This document shows, one piece after another, positions 8,518 to 16,059 of a stretch of DNA of 64,000 nucleotides (positions are counted from its first letter, which is position 1; the number at the start of each line of letters is the position of its first letter). The stretch is from contig DASRFK010000264.1 in assembly GCA_035651635.1 (NCBI GenBank), positions 19,096 to 83,095 on the forward strand, given 5' to 3'. A program made the position numbers and the translations under genes. This DNA is from JANXQE01 sp035651635 (GTDB lineage Bacteria > Verrucomicrobiota > Verrucomicrobiia > Limisphaerales > UBA8199). The notes under the pieces are model-generated. The model was not told the DNA's origin. It worked only from the letters and a program-made list of their open reading frames with translations, and made no database searches.

Positions 8518-8907
8518 TCATGCGGCCGTCCGTTGTGCATTCTCTGGGCGGCTGTCGAGCGCATCGCGTGCTTTACCGCCAAGCCATAAGTCCATGTTCA
8601 GGCGTAGGAACACATAGATGCCCGTCCTCTCAAAAACCTCCTTTTCTTCCTCATACCAAGCGCGGCAGGTCCGAAACATCTTTTCGATTTCCTCTGCTGT
8701 GGCCAATTGATCTATCCGAAGCCCCGCCTTCTCTCGGTATTCTGAGTCGAGGTGGTCAAGAATCGACCTGGTGAGTCGATTAAAATCATACTCGTTGGTT
8801 TGCCAGCCCAGAGCATTCCTCGATTTCGCCTCCTCGTCAAAACCGCGAAGGTGCGCGTGACGCTTGTTTCTTCGAGGCGCGAACTTTTGTTGGAGATCAT
8901 GGTCCAT
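8518..8907 (-). CDS. Cassette-encoded soluble protein, unknown function
   Basis: 129 residues from ATG 8907, which lies 12 bases beyond the attC at 8919; the open frame extends further up through the attC to 9063 but that part is attC sequence. Charged N-terminus, then a helical domain (FNRLTRSILDHLDSEYREKAG, EEIEKMFRTCRAWYEEEKEVFERTG). No membrane segment, no known motif. Confidence 0.6.
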   Translation of the reverse strand: MDHDLQQKFAPRRNKRHAHLRGFDEEAKSRNALGWQTNEYDFNRLTRSILDHLDSEYREKAGLRIDQLATAEEIEKMFRTCRAWYEEEKEVFERTGIYVFLRLNMDLWLGGKARDALDSRPENAQRTAA

Positions 8908-8918
8908 AACACGACCAC

Positions 8919-9043
8919 ATATAACGTTTCGAGTGAGCGACCGCCGGGGACAGCACGGGCGGAGCGCAAAATCTGCTTCTGAGTTTGTGCCCAAGCACGG
9001 ACGGAGAAAGGCACCGGCGTTCGACTCCACTCGATTGTTGGCT
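8919..9043 (-). other. attC site (long type)
   Basis: 125 bp. Boxes ATATAAC and GTTGGCT. CGAGTGAGCGACCGCCGG pairs with CCGGCGTTCGACTCCACTCG with a mismatch and extra bases. It lies inside the naive upstream extension of the 8518 gene. Confidence 0.8.
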
Positions 9044-9059
9044 GAGGGCTGATGGATAG

Positions 9060-9443
9060 TCATTCGTTGTGTTCCATCTTCTTTCGCCGCGCGAGAACCC
9101 TATCTCCAGCTGATAGGCCAAACCGCTCGATGTCATTATTGACCGTCATTACGTTATTCTTAATGATAGGGTTCCGCGCCCAGCCCGGAAACAAATTTAT
9201 ATCGACCTCGCCTCCAGAAACCGCAATCCATCGGAACAAGGCCCGGCGGAGAACAGCGTTTGATAAAGGCAGACCGCCTAGACGACAATTGCCCTTCGTA
9301 TCCACCGTAACCTGGAAAATCCTCGGGCACGTGATACCGTTGGGCCCGGTGCTTCGGATGAGGAGCACAAGCAGGACCCCGGTGATGACGAACAGAGCAA
9401 CAGTCTCCATGCGGTCAAGTTTTCGTCTTTGTTCCGCAGTCAT
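9060..9443 (-). CDS. ExbD/TolR-like single-pass membrane protein
   Basis: 127 residues from ATG 9443 (an in-frame start at 9473 lies two bases from the attC). One membrane segment (about 13-32, VALFVITGVLLVLLIRS) near the N-terminus, then a periplasmic domain with VTVDTKGNCRLGGLPLSNAVLRR and a final VMTVNNDIERFGLSAGD. This order (short cytoplasmic start, TM, strand-G-strand, L-x-x-x-L helix, V-x-x-x-x-D-x-x-x-x-x-G) resembles ExbD/TolR, which couple inner-membrane proton flow to envelope work. There is no ExbB/TolQ partner nearby, and the TM Asp typical of ExbD is not seen, so the call is tentative. Confidence 0.45.
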   Translation of the reverse strand: MTAEQRRKLDRMETVALFVITGVLLVLLIRSTGPNGITCPRIFQVTVDTKGNCRLGGLPLSNAVLRRALFRWIAVSGGEVDINLFPGWARNPIIKNNVMTVNNDIERFGLSAGDRVLARRKKMEHNE

Positions 9444-9474
9444 TTTAACGCCACTGAAAAGGATGGCTACCATC

Positions 9475-9567
9475 AGTTAACGCCCCGGCTTAGGAACGCC
9501 CGGCCACTGGCTCACGACTGCGAACTGCAGCGCCACGCGGGCGTTGCCTGCAGCCGGCTGGTTGGGC
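9475..9567 (-). other. attC site
   Basis: 93 bp. Boxes AGTTAAC and GTTGGGC. GGCTTAGGAACGCCCG pairs with CGGGCGTTGCCTGCAGCC with an extra G. Confidence 0.9.
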
Positions 9568-9603
9568 TCTGGAATATCTCTGCGGTCTCCGGCGCTTTTC
9601 ATC

Positions 9604-10635
9604 CTATCTACCAGGTTCAGAAAGTTTGCCCAAGCGAACGCTGTCGCTTTCATTGATAATTGCAAGCTTATTGAGGATGAGAGTTGTCTCGATTGCGTAA
9701 AGTACCTCCTCTTTGCTCAGAGGCGTTTGCGTCGCGAACCAGACGAACCTGTCTCCCAGGTCAGGCGAAGTGATTGCCTTTTTTCCAGACATCTCAGCGT
9801 ACAGTGCTACCAAGCGGTCAGCGCAGTGCCTGCTAACCTGTGCCAGGTCCGCTTCGAATTTCCTGGAGTCCATAGGGACAGGGGTGTAGGTCCTGAGCAG
9901 GCCGACTACCGGCACGTCCTTTGGATTGAACAATGGAGCGTCTGGCCTCGGCTTGGGAGCTTGCGCCCTTACACTGCCCGCCTGTGCTTTCGGGACCACC
10001 TGCATGAAGTGCTCTCCGTCATCGACTACCACGATACCGTTGAGTCCTAACACTGTAGTAAGTGCGTAAACCGCCTCTTCTCTACCAAGTGCGCATACGG
10101 TCCTCAGATGCACAATCAGCGGCGGCAGTGGGCCAGGTCTCAAAATAGTTCTGTTCCTTAGCTCAGCGTAAATGGAAAGCACTTGCTCCAAGTCAGTTCC
10201 TGGAAAACTGATCGCACCGGCTGGAATGGTTTCCTGGCCCGCCAACTTGGAGACTTCGGTTCCGCGTAGAGGAGGATCCTCGGCTGGATCGCCCATTGCG
10301 GTGGAAAAAACCCGCACGAAATGAGGGCCGTCTTGCAGGATTGTGATTCCGTTGGAGGCGAGGACGCCCTCGATTCGAGCGATGGCAGTTGCCTTGTCGG
10401 GTGACAAGCCGGAGAGGCCCAAGTCCCGGGGAAGTCGCAATCGCGAGGATGCGAGCACGGTCTTGCCTGCCAGATCAGCGTAAGTTCCAAGCGCATTATC
10501 CAAAGCGGCAGGCTCCGCTTGGCCAAGTGTGGAAACTGGTTTCCCCGGACCGCTCAAGCCCTCTGGCTGGGCAATGCACATGCTCTGCGTCGTCACCAGG
10601 AGAGTCGCGCAGAAAAGTGTGGCGACGGATTTCAT
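9604..10635 (-). CDS. Exported protein with three secretin-N-like repeats
   Basis: 343 residues from ATG 10635, giving a signal peptide MKSVATLFCATLLVTTQSMC; the longer open frame to 10755 runs into the attC. Three repeats at about 45-110, 148-214 and 275-337 share the form L-x-x-x-L-x-x-Y-A-x-L-x-x-[KR]-T-[VI]-L, then E-A-x-x-[AI]-[IL]-x-x-x-L-x-x-N-G-I-x-[IV], then a G/D-x-x-F-x-x-V strand. This is the layout of the N-terminal domains of secretins (GspD/PilQ) and of related short domains, but no secretin barrel follows. It may bind pilus or secretion parts in the periplasm; with five pseudopilin genes in the same array a link is attractive but unproven. Confidence 0.6.
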   Translation of the reverse strand: MKSVATLFCATLLVTTQSMCIAQPEGLSGPGKPVSTLGQAEPAALDNALGTYADLAGKTVLASSRLRLPRDLGLSGLSPDKATAIARIEGVLASNGITILQDGPHFVRVFSTAMGDPAEDPPLRGTEVSKLAGQETIPAGAISFPGTDLEQVLSIYAELRNRTILRPGPLPPLIVHLRTVCALGREEAVYALTTVLGLNGIVVVDDGEHFMQVVPKAQAGSVRAQAPKPRPDAPLFNPKDVPVVGLLRTYTPVPMDSRKFEADLAQVSRHCADRLVALYAEMSGKKAITSPDLGDRFVWFATQTPLSKEEVLYAIETTLILNKLAIINESDSVRLGKLSEPGR

Positions 10636-10653
10636 TTTAAGCGTCTTAGGGCC

Positions 10654-10741
10654 CCAACAGTGCCGGTCATCGACCCGACGATTTTGGCCTCCAGCATGAC
10701 ATCCAGGCGGCGCCGGGCTCGCTGCAGTTGGCGGGTTAGAC
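10654..10741 (-). other. attC site
   Basis: 88 bp. Boxes CCCCAAC and GTTAGAC. GCCGGTCATCGACCCG partly pairs with CGGGCTCGCTGCAGTTGGC. The upstream gene's TAA lies in the high box. Confidence 0.75.
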
Positions 10742-11110
10742 GGTTTTTGTTGCATCTTGTGATTGTCGAAAAACCGCTACCGCAGTTCTGTCGTGCTGCA
10801 GGACAACACTGCAGAACACCCCGGTCTCGGCATCGTAAAACAGCTGGTTTGGCTCCTCACTGCAAACAGAGCGGAAGAAAGTCTGAACAATCCGGCCCAC
10901 CGCAGCGACCTGATCGCCTTCCAACCGGAACACGGTAAAATCAACAATCCCGGCGGGAGGAGCTTCGAGTTGCCAATCACAGGCCAGCCGAGGCAGTCGC
11001 TTACGCAGCGAAGAAAATCCGAAACGCTCGCGAAGATGCTTCGTGAATGCGTCGCCGAAGTCAGCTCCTCTTTGCGGCATCAACAGTTTACTGATTCCAT
11101 TTAAGTGCAC
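10736..11110 (-). CDS. Cassette protein of unknown function
   Basis: 124 residues from GTG 11110; an in-frame ATG at residue 11 is an alternative. The stop codon lies in the attC box, as in standard cassettes. Mixed alpha/beta composition with strands FTVFRLEGDQVAAVGRIVQ, NQLFYDAETGVFCSVVL and HDRTAVAVFRQ; no membrane segment or catalytic motif. Not recognised. Confidence 0.6.
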   Translation of the reverse strand: MHLNGISKLLMPQRGADFGDAFTKHLRERFGFSSLRKRLPRLACDWQLEAPPAGIVDFTVFRLEGDQVAAVGRIVQTFFRSVCSEEPNQLFYDAETGVFCSVVLQHDRTAVAVFRQSQDATKTV

Positions 11111-11122
11111 CTCTTAATTGAG

Positions 11123-11251
11123 GGTCAACGACCTCCTTCAGCCACAGCCGCTAGGGAGCCAAGCCCCGACGAAACCAAAGAGCGGCCAATCTTTCCCAGC
11201 CGTCCAAAGCGAAAAGGGCGGCGGCTGTTGGCTGCAAGGAGCTGGTTCGGC
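11123..11251 (-). other. attC site (long type)
   Basis: 129 bp. Boxes GGTCAAC and GTTCGGC. CTCCTTCAGCCACAGCCGC pairs fully with GCGGCTGTTGGCTGCAAGGAG except an extra T and an extra C: a textbook attC pattern. Confidence 0.95.
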
Positions 11252-11429
11252 GCGTGGCAGTGGTCTTGCCTCATCATTCTGGGACCATGCTTAGTGTCGC
11301 CACGTATGGCTTTTCTTTGCCGAGTGGAAATGTGCGCGGCAATCTGAGCTCCGAGGTTCGTGCCTTGTATCGGTCGGAGAAAGCACCGTGTCCGCGAAAG
11401 TAGGAATACTGACGTTCGCTACCGACATA

Positions 11430-11594
11430 TTACATCGGTCCTCCGAATGGCTTCAAGACCCCCATCCACAATTGGTAGTGGTCCTCATTTGCCCTGCGGA
11501 CATACCCAAGCGAATGGCACCAGGCGGCCATCGATGCAAGAACCGCTGCTACCAGCAGCAAGCACATCGTACGAACTATGCTTCGCTGTGACAT
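11430..11594 (-). CDS. 54-residue membrane microprotein cassette
   Basis: Below the usual ORF length cut-off. ATG 11594 lies eight bases from the attC at 11602 and the frame ends with TAA at 11430-11432. Residues 8-27 (RTMCLLLVAAVLASMAAWCH) form one membrane segment or signal; the tail is short and polar. It is the only minus-strand frame I found that fits the spacing seen in the other cassettes. Function unknown. Confidence 0.5.
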   Translation of the reverse strand: MSQRSIVRTMCLLLVAAVLASMAAWCHSLGYVRRANEDHYQLWMGVLKPFGGPM

Positions 11595-11601
11595 ACTCTA
11601 C

Positions 11602-11727
11602 GCCGAACGGCGGAAATGAGCGACTGCCGCCGAGCATGCACATCGGGCGTGAAAAGCGCATACGAGCGTCAAGCCCGCTTCGAGCGCACTAAGGCTGCGG
11701 CAGTTCGTCTCCATAGACTCGTTAAGT
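11602..11727 (-). other. attC site (long type)
   Basis: 126 bp. Boxes GCCGAAC and GTTAAGT. GAGCGACTGCCGC pairs with GCGGCAGTTCGTC with an extra T. Stop TAA of the upstream gene lies in the high box. Confidence 0.85.
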
Positions 11728-12042
11728 CTCAACTTGGCAATTCTCCCAAACAATACCGGTTGGAATTTTCTCTGCAGCAAATCGGACTGCGTCATCAACG
11801 GTAGGAAACGGCGGGGAGGACACCCACCAGAATGTCGTCGGTGAAAGTTCATCGAAGACCACCAAAAACCATGTTTTTCCCCGATAATGTTCAGCCCGAT
11901 CTGGCCAATTGGGGTTACGGGAACGCACGAATTGCTCCATGGTCGCGAAATTGTCCACGGAAACGATGTAGATATTTTCACTCGAAACATCGGGGTAATG
12001 GCATGCTCCACGGCGCTCAATCTGTTTCCAAAGCTGGCTCAT
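11722..12042 (-). CDS. Cassette protein of unknown function
   Basis: 106 residues, ATG 12042 four bases from the attC at 12046, stop inside the next attC. Trp-rich C-terminal half with YRGKTWFLVVFDELSPTTFWWVSSPPFPTVDDAVRFAAEKI, an alpha/beta pattern. No membrane segment. Not recognised; small soluble proteins of this size in cassettes are often immunity or antitoxin-like, but nothing here shows that. Confidence 0.6.
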   Translation of the reverse strand: MSQLWKQIERRGACHYPDVSSENIYIVSVDNFATMEQFVRSRNPNWPDRAEHYRGKTWFLVVFDELSPTTFWWVSSPPFPTVDDAVRFAAEKIPTGIVWENCQVET

Positions 12043-12045
12043 GGG

Positions 12046-12138
12046 ACTTAACAGCGCTGGTCAGCGGCGCGCCGACCAAGACTCTCAGCACGGCAACCGG
12101 ACGCAATCGGCGCGTCCGCTGCGGCAGGCGGGTTCGGC
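12046..12138 (-). other. attC site
   Basis: 93 bp. Boxes ACTTAAC and GTTCGGC. GTCAGCGGCGCGCC pairs with GGCGCGTCCGCTG with an extra T. Confidence 0.9.
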
Positions 12139-12165
12139 ACCAAAGCTTGCAATTTGTTTGAGGTT

Positions 12166-12984
12166 TCAGAATCCACCCGGAGGCACAAATGTCCAAGATT
12201 CTGGATGCGGTTGATTGTCCCGATTCCAATTCTGGGCACTTTTTTTGGCGCTGAATAAATCTTCTATTTTAATCGCCTTGACGTGCGCATCACAAAAAAC
12301 GACGTTGAATCGATCTCCATGCTGTGCTGGTTTCTGGAAGGCATACTCGTACTTGGGCTGTATCCTTGCTGGATAGCAAGTGGTGTCAATGGATCCGTAA
12401 AAGCCGTCGGGTACGCTGGGATTCGGGTACGGGCCACCTCTGCAATCCATCATTGCAAACATCTGGCTCGGGACAATCACTTCACTGTCCCGTATAGGGG
12501 GGTACCCGGGCGCGTCAAAAGCAGCGCCAAGCCCGAGGACCTGCCCGTCAACTGGGACACTTCCTACACCAATGCCATTGTAGCTATAGCTCCCGTAGAT
12601 ATCGAAATATCCCTTGCCGTAAACTATCCCGCGGTATGCTGGACAGTGGTAGCTCTGATTTGTCCATGCGATTTTGTAATACGGGGCTAAAGCGTCTGGC
12701 CAACTTTGCACCGTCAGCGGGCTCGGCGGACTAAAGCGACCTCCTATCGAGTAAGGGTACGCTTTCGCGTCTTCAACATACATATTCAAGGCTAGACCCA
12801 TCTCATGCAGGTGGTTCTTGCAGGCGGTCGAAAGCGCCTGCGCCTTGCCTCTGTTGAGCGCCGGAAGCAACATCGCCGCCAGAATCGCAATGATGGCGAT
12901 GACGACAAGAAGCTCGATCAGGGTAAATGCTTCGCGTTGATCTGCACGCGCTTCAGCCCGGCCTTTGGTGAGCTTGCTTACCAT
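12166..12984 (-). CDS. Prepilin-like H-X9-DG family protein (cassette copy 1)
   Basis: 272 residues from ATG 12984 (MVSKLTKGR), chosen because copies 2 and 4 start at the equivalent codon; the open frame extends to 13116. A 20-residue basic leader ends in Ala before FTLIELLVVIAIIAILAAML, the type IV pilin-like N-methylation motif with conserved Glu at +5. The leader peptidase normally prefers Gly at -1; Ala is used here. The C-terminal tail HGDRFNVVFCDAHVKAIK is the H-X9-DG motif with DA instead of DG. Such proteins are made in large paralogous sets in Verrucomicrobiota and Planctomycetota and are presumed substrates or parts of a type II/IV-pilus-like apparatus. Leader from attC to start is 76 bases. 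Confidence 0.8.
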   Translation of the reverse strand: MVSKLTKGRAEARADQREAFTLIELLVVIAIIAILAAMLLPALNRGKAQALSTACKNHLHEMGLALNMYVEDAKAYPYSIGGRFSPPSPLTVQSWPDALAPYYKIAWTNQSYHCPAYRGIVYGKGYFDIYGSYSYNGIGVGSVPVDGQVLGLGAAFDAPGYPPIRDSEVIVPSQMFAMMDCRGGPYPNPSVPDGFYGSIDTTCYPARIQPKYEYAFQKPAQHGDRFNVVFCDAHVKAIKIEDLFSAKKSAQNWNRDNQPHPESWTFVPPGGF

Positions 12985-13060
12985 GGCTGAAAACATGCTA
13001 ACCCGCTCCGACTCGCTTGTCCAATCATGCCCATTCTCAAAACCGCAGGAACGGTAATTC

Positions 13061-13153
13061 GCCAAACGCATCGGGTAAACGACCCCGCGCCAGTTCCTTC
13101 CCGATTGCAACAGCATAGGAATCCTTCCTTTGTTCCCGCCTAAAAGGTTAGCA
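13061..13153 (-). other. Degenerate attC site
   Basis: Boxes GCCAAAC and GTTAGCA lie 93 bp apart end to end, the standard length, and the left arm (CGGGTAAACGACCCCGCG) resembles the site at 8415. The right arm does not pair, so the site is decayed or recombined. Confidence 0.45.
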
Positions 13154-13273
13154 TTTTCGCGTCAAGCTCGACCCGCTAGCGAGTATAGCGATGAAAACGA
13201 TCAAGAAAAGCTCTGACCGGCCAGACGCGTTGCGACTGAGGAAGGATTGCTTCGCGCTTTCCCAAGCTCTGAG

Positions 13274-14134
13274 TCAAGGCGGGAAAAGGATGCTGTCGAG
13301 ATGTGGCTGGTGGTCGTTGTTCCAGCGCTGCGCGACCACGGCATTTGTTACAATGAACAAGTCTTGCGGCCGGAGGCTTTCGACGTGCCCGTCACAAAAG
13401 CCAACAATCCACCGACCGCCATGGCGATACTTCATTGCCCGAACCCCGAGATCCGAAACAGGCTGACCTTGCATTACCGCCTTGTAGAAATTCTCTAGAA
13501 CTATTGGGTCGTTTAGATTTGGTTGTCCCCATACGAGACCTGGAATTCCCGGAGAGTCTCCTGCTAGAGCCGCATCGCCAATAGCAATCATGTCGCTTGG
13601 AGTGGTGACGGCGCTTTCCCGGGTTGGACCTGTGGGACCCGGACCCGCGCCGGCAGTCCCGCCAAGTCCCAGAAATCCCTGAAAAGTGCATCCCGCGGAA
13701 TTGTAACCGTAGCTCCAAAATTTGACGCTCTGATCAAAGCCCCCTCGAACACGGCTGTAGGCGGGACAGGCATAGATACTTGTCCGTGGTCCTAGCCACC
13801 CCGTCTGATCGTAGTTAGGTTCGGGCCACGGTGCCCTTGTGTATGGTTGAAGTTGAACGAAGAAAGAGCGCACCCCAGTAGCTTGTGTATGGAAGATGTA
13901 TCCAGGGTATGCACCGTAATCGTGCACATACATTCCGATCGCCAGTGTCAATTGCCGAAGGTTGTTCCTGCATCCGGCGCCATCGGTTGCTATCTTCGCC
14001 CTGTTTAGCGCTGGAAGCAGCATCGCGGCCAGGATGGCGACTATGGCGATGACGACAAGAAGCTCGATCAGGGTAAATGCCTCGCGTTGATCAGCACGCG
14101 CTTCAGCCCGGCCTTTGGCGAGCTTGCTTACCAT
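13274..14134 (-). CDS. Prepilin-like H-X9-DG family protein (cassette copy 2)
   Basis: 286 residues from ATG 14134 (MVSKLAKGR); the start is preceded by GATAGCC, a context shared with other copies. The leader EARADQREA and FTLIELLVVIAIVAILAAML are nearly identical to copy 1, so the two N-termini are recent duplicates while the rest has diverged. The tail reads RHGGRWIVGFCDGHVESL with the exact H-X9-DG spacing. Expected location: inner membrane through the N-terminal helix, C-terminal domain outside. Confidence 0.85.
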   Translation of the reverse strand: MVSKLAKGRAEARADQREAFTLIELLVVIAIVAILAAMLLPALNRAKIATDGAGCRNNLRQLTLAIGMYVHDYGAYPGYIFHTQATGVRSFFVQLQPYTRAPWPEPNYDQTGWLGPRTSIYACPAYSRVRGGFDQSVKFWSYGYNSAGCTFQGFLGLGGTAGAGPGPTGPTRESAVTTPSDMIAIGDAALAGDSPGIPGLVWGQPNLNDPIVLENFYKAVMQGQPVSDLGVRAMKYRHGGRWIVGFCDGHVESLRPQDLFIVTNAVVAQRWNNDHQPHLDSILFPP

Positions 14135-14201
14135 GGCTATCAAGGAAAATTAACCTGCCCGGCTTGGATTGTCCAATGGACGTTTGCGAAAGGGCTACCG
14201 C

Positions 14202-14294
14202 GCCGAACAGTCTCCAGCGGCTCCGCGCCTCTGACTCCCGATTGCACAAATCGGTGTAGTCGCGGAGTTCGCTGCGGCAAGGTAGTCCGGCATT
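14202..14294 (-). other. attC site
   Basis: About 93 bp. Low box GCCGAAC is exact; the high box is unclear (around GGCATTCC). CAGCGGCTCCGCG pairs with CGCGGAGTTCGCTG. Confidence 0.75.
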
Positions 14295-14295
14295 C

Positions 14296-15141
14296 CTAAT
14301 CGCTGATCACTGGCCACATTCCAGAAACCCATTCGTCCCGATGTGGCTGATGGTCGTTGTTGAATCGCATGAGCGCGTCATCTCCCTGGCCAAAAAACTT
14401 GCTTGGCTTCATGTGCTCGATATGTCCATCGCAGAACGCTGCGTTAAATACCCCGGTATGACGGCCACGAGTCGAGCGTCGTGCTCGCTCCCTCTCTGCG
14501 TCATCGCCCACCTGGTATCCGAACATTTGCGTTATCCCGCCGAGCATCGGTTGGAACGGCTCGTCATAGGCGTCGCTAAGCACGATCATGTCGCTTGGTG
14601 CCAGCACCCGGGACTCCGGAGTGTGAAGCCCGCTTGGGGGAGACCCGGCTGGATCGAGGCCCAAACCCAAAAGCGGTTGCTCGTCGCTTGTACGCCTGAG
14701 TCCAGTCCCCACGTCATTATAGGCGTATTCGCCCTGATTCAGCCCATCCTGCATTTGTAGGGGAATCGGAATTTTTGACCGATCAAAGAGAAAACCGGGA
14801 CAGTCATAGAGCGGCTGAGTCCAGGTGGTGCGCGTGTACGGCTCGAGCCTCTGGAACCAGCACAGAGCGGGCTCGTTTGTTCCGATCGGATTATTGCCCG
14901 GGTAAAACTTGCTATCTTCGACGTAAGCGATCATGGCAATGCCCACCTGGCGCAGGTTGCTCTTGCACCTTGCCAGGTGGGCTGCCCCTTTGGCGCGGCT
15001 CAAGGCCGGTAGCAACATCGCAGCCAATATCGCAATAATGGTGATAACCACCAGGAGTTCTATTAAGGTAAATGCAGCCGATCCCGCAGGGCCACATTTC
15101 TTGAAATGCACCCTCCCGCCAGTCGCGAGGTTCCTTCTCAT
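14296..15141 (-). CDS. Prepilin-like H-X9-DG family protein (cassette copy 3)
   Basis: 281 residues from ATG 15141 (MRRNLATGG), preceded by GGATAGCC; the open frame to 15213 enters the attC. Leader ends SAA before FTLIELLVVITIIAILAAML. Middle region holds YDCPGFLFDRSKIP and a glycine-rich loop; the tail is RHTGVFNAAFCDGHIEHM (H-X9-DG exact). The leader is unlike copies 1 and 2, so this is an older paralogue. Confidence 0.85.
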   Translation of the reverse strand: MRRNLATGGRVHFKKCGPAGSAAFTLIELLVVITIIAILAAMLLPALSRAKGAAHLARCKSNLRQVGIAMIAYVEDSKFYPGNNPIGTNEPALCWFQRLEPYTRTTWTQPLYDCPGFLFDRSKIPIPLQMQDGLNQGEYAYNDVGTGLRRTSDEQPLLGLGLDPAGSPPSGLHTPESRVLAPSDMIVLSDAYDEPFQPMLGGITQMFGYQVGDDAERERARRSTRGRHTGVFNAAFCDGHIEHMKPSKFFGQGDDALMRFNNDHQPHRDEWVSGMWPVISD

Positions 15142-15204
15142 GGCTATCCGAAATAGTACACCACCCGGGGCAGCTTGTCGACCACGCCTGGCTTTCCTTT
15201 GTTC

Positions 15205-15297
15205 GCCGAACACTCCGGCTCACCGACTCCGCGGCAATGATGTCCGATTTCCCGCCGGAACGTAATCGCGGGGCTCGGTGCAGTCCGGTAGTTATGC
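15205..15297 (-). other. attC site
   Basis: 93 bp. Boxes GCCGAAC and GTTATGC (identical to the Vibrio-type end). CACCGACTCCGCG pairs with CGCGGGGCTCGGTG with an extra C. The TAA of the zinc-ribbon gene lies in the high box. Confidence 0.9.
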
Positions 15298-15621
15298 CGC
15301 GTTCCTTTTTGCCTCTTTGTTTTTCGTATGGCATTCATGACACCACTTAGGCTTGTTATAGATGTTCCCCTTCTGGATCTCAAAATACCTTTTTTGCTGT
15401 TGAGACGTCCAGATTCCGGGCTTGCCGCATCCAGCACAAATAAAATCAATATCCTGGTAATAAAACTTGGCTGAGTAGCCCCCTCCATGATTTTGGGCGT
15501 CAGGGTTTGCTGGCAAAGCGCTTTGCGGAACCTCGATTCCCTTCACCAAACGACCCTCTTTTTGCAGCTTTGCCAAGCGCTTTTCTTCCCGTTTGCGTTT
15601 GATAGGATTTCTCGAAACCAT
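15292..15621 (-). CDS. Zinc-ribbon protein
   Basis: 109 residues from ATG 15621, outside the attC; earlier in-frame starts at 15630 and 15642 fall within attC. Lysine/arginine-rich N-terminus (RNPIKRKREEKRLAKLQ), then the C-terminal motif FICAGCGKPGIWT...QQKRYFEIQKGN..NKPKWCHECHTKNK: two CxxC pairs about 31 residues apart with the T-x-x-Q-Q-x-x-Y-F core of the probable zinc-ribbon (zf-trcl) family. Function of that family is unknown; nucleic acid binding is possible given the basic N-terminus. Confidence 0.75.
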   Translation of the reverse strand: MVSRNPIKRKREEKRLAKLQKEGRLVKGIEVPQSALPANPDAQNHGGGYSAKFYYQDIDFICAGCGKPGIWTSQQQKRYFEIQKGNIYNKPKWCHECHTKNKEAKRNAA

Positions 15622-15626
15622 CTTAG

Positions 15627-15728
15627 GCATAACGTTCACCATCAGCGGTGCGAGCCAGCCGCCAACAGCGCTCGAATTGTAACTGACATGAACGGCTGGC
15701 TCGCATCCGCTGCATGGTGTGGTTGGGC
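15627..15728 (-). other. attC site
   Basis: 102 bp. Boxes GCATAAC and GTTGGGC. CACCATCAGCGGTGCGAGCC pairs fully with GGCTCGCA(T)CCGCTG(C)ATGGTG apart from the T and C in brackets. Confidence 0.95.
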
Positions 15729-15738
15729 CTTGTGCCGT

Positions 15739-16059
15739 TCACGACCGACCTCCATATCCTTGCAGCCAGGGCTTGCTACGAATAGACGCGATATCCCCGG
15801 CCTGCAGCAGCCGCCAGAGCTGCATGACGGACTCCGCCGTCTGGCTGTTCATGTGCCAAGGGCCTTCCCCCGACTCCCCATTCTCCAGCACGACCAACCC
15901 CGATTCGTGAGCCGCTATTGTCCAGCCGCTCTCGTCGGATAACCAGCAATCCGGGTGTTCGGGATCTGGCTGGCGAAGTTCGGTAAGGGCAGTCCGCAAT
16001 TCTTCTTCATTCGGATTCTTTCCGCCACCGCCCCAGCGTCGTTCCAAGTGGGTAGTCAT
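15739..16059 (-). CDS. Cassette protein of unknown function
   Basis: 106 residues, ATG 16059, twelve bases from the attC at 16072. Soluble, acidic: EEELRTALTELRQPD, WLSDESGWTIAAHESGLVVLEN, and a C-terminal W-rich part (LWRLLQAGDIASIRSKPW). Strand-helix order resembles small immunity-type proteins but I cannot name a family. Its ATG overlaps the stop of the upstream read-through frame (16056-16059). Confidence 0.6.
   Translation of the reverse strand: MTTHLERRWGGGGKNPNEEELRTALTELRQPDPEHPDCWLSDESGWTIAAHESGLVVLENGESGEGPWHMNSQTAESVMQLWRLLQAGDIASIRSKPWLQGYGGRS

Noticed and set aside
8907..9063. N-terminal extension of the 8518 gene up to 9063
   Set aside because: The extension reads across the attC at 8919-9043; the start at 8907 matches the spacing of neighbouring cassettes.
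10635..10755. N-terminal extension of the secretin-N-repeat gene
   Set aside because: It reads through an attC, while ATG 10635 gives a signal peptide.
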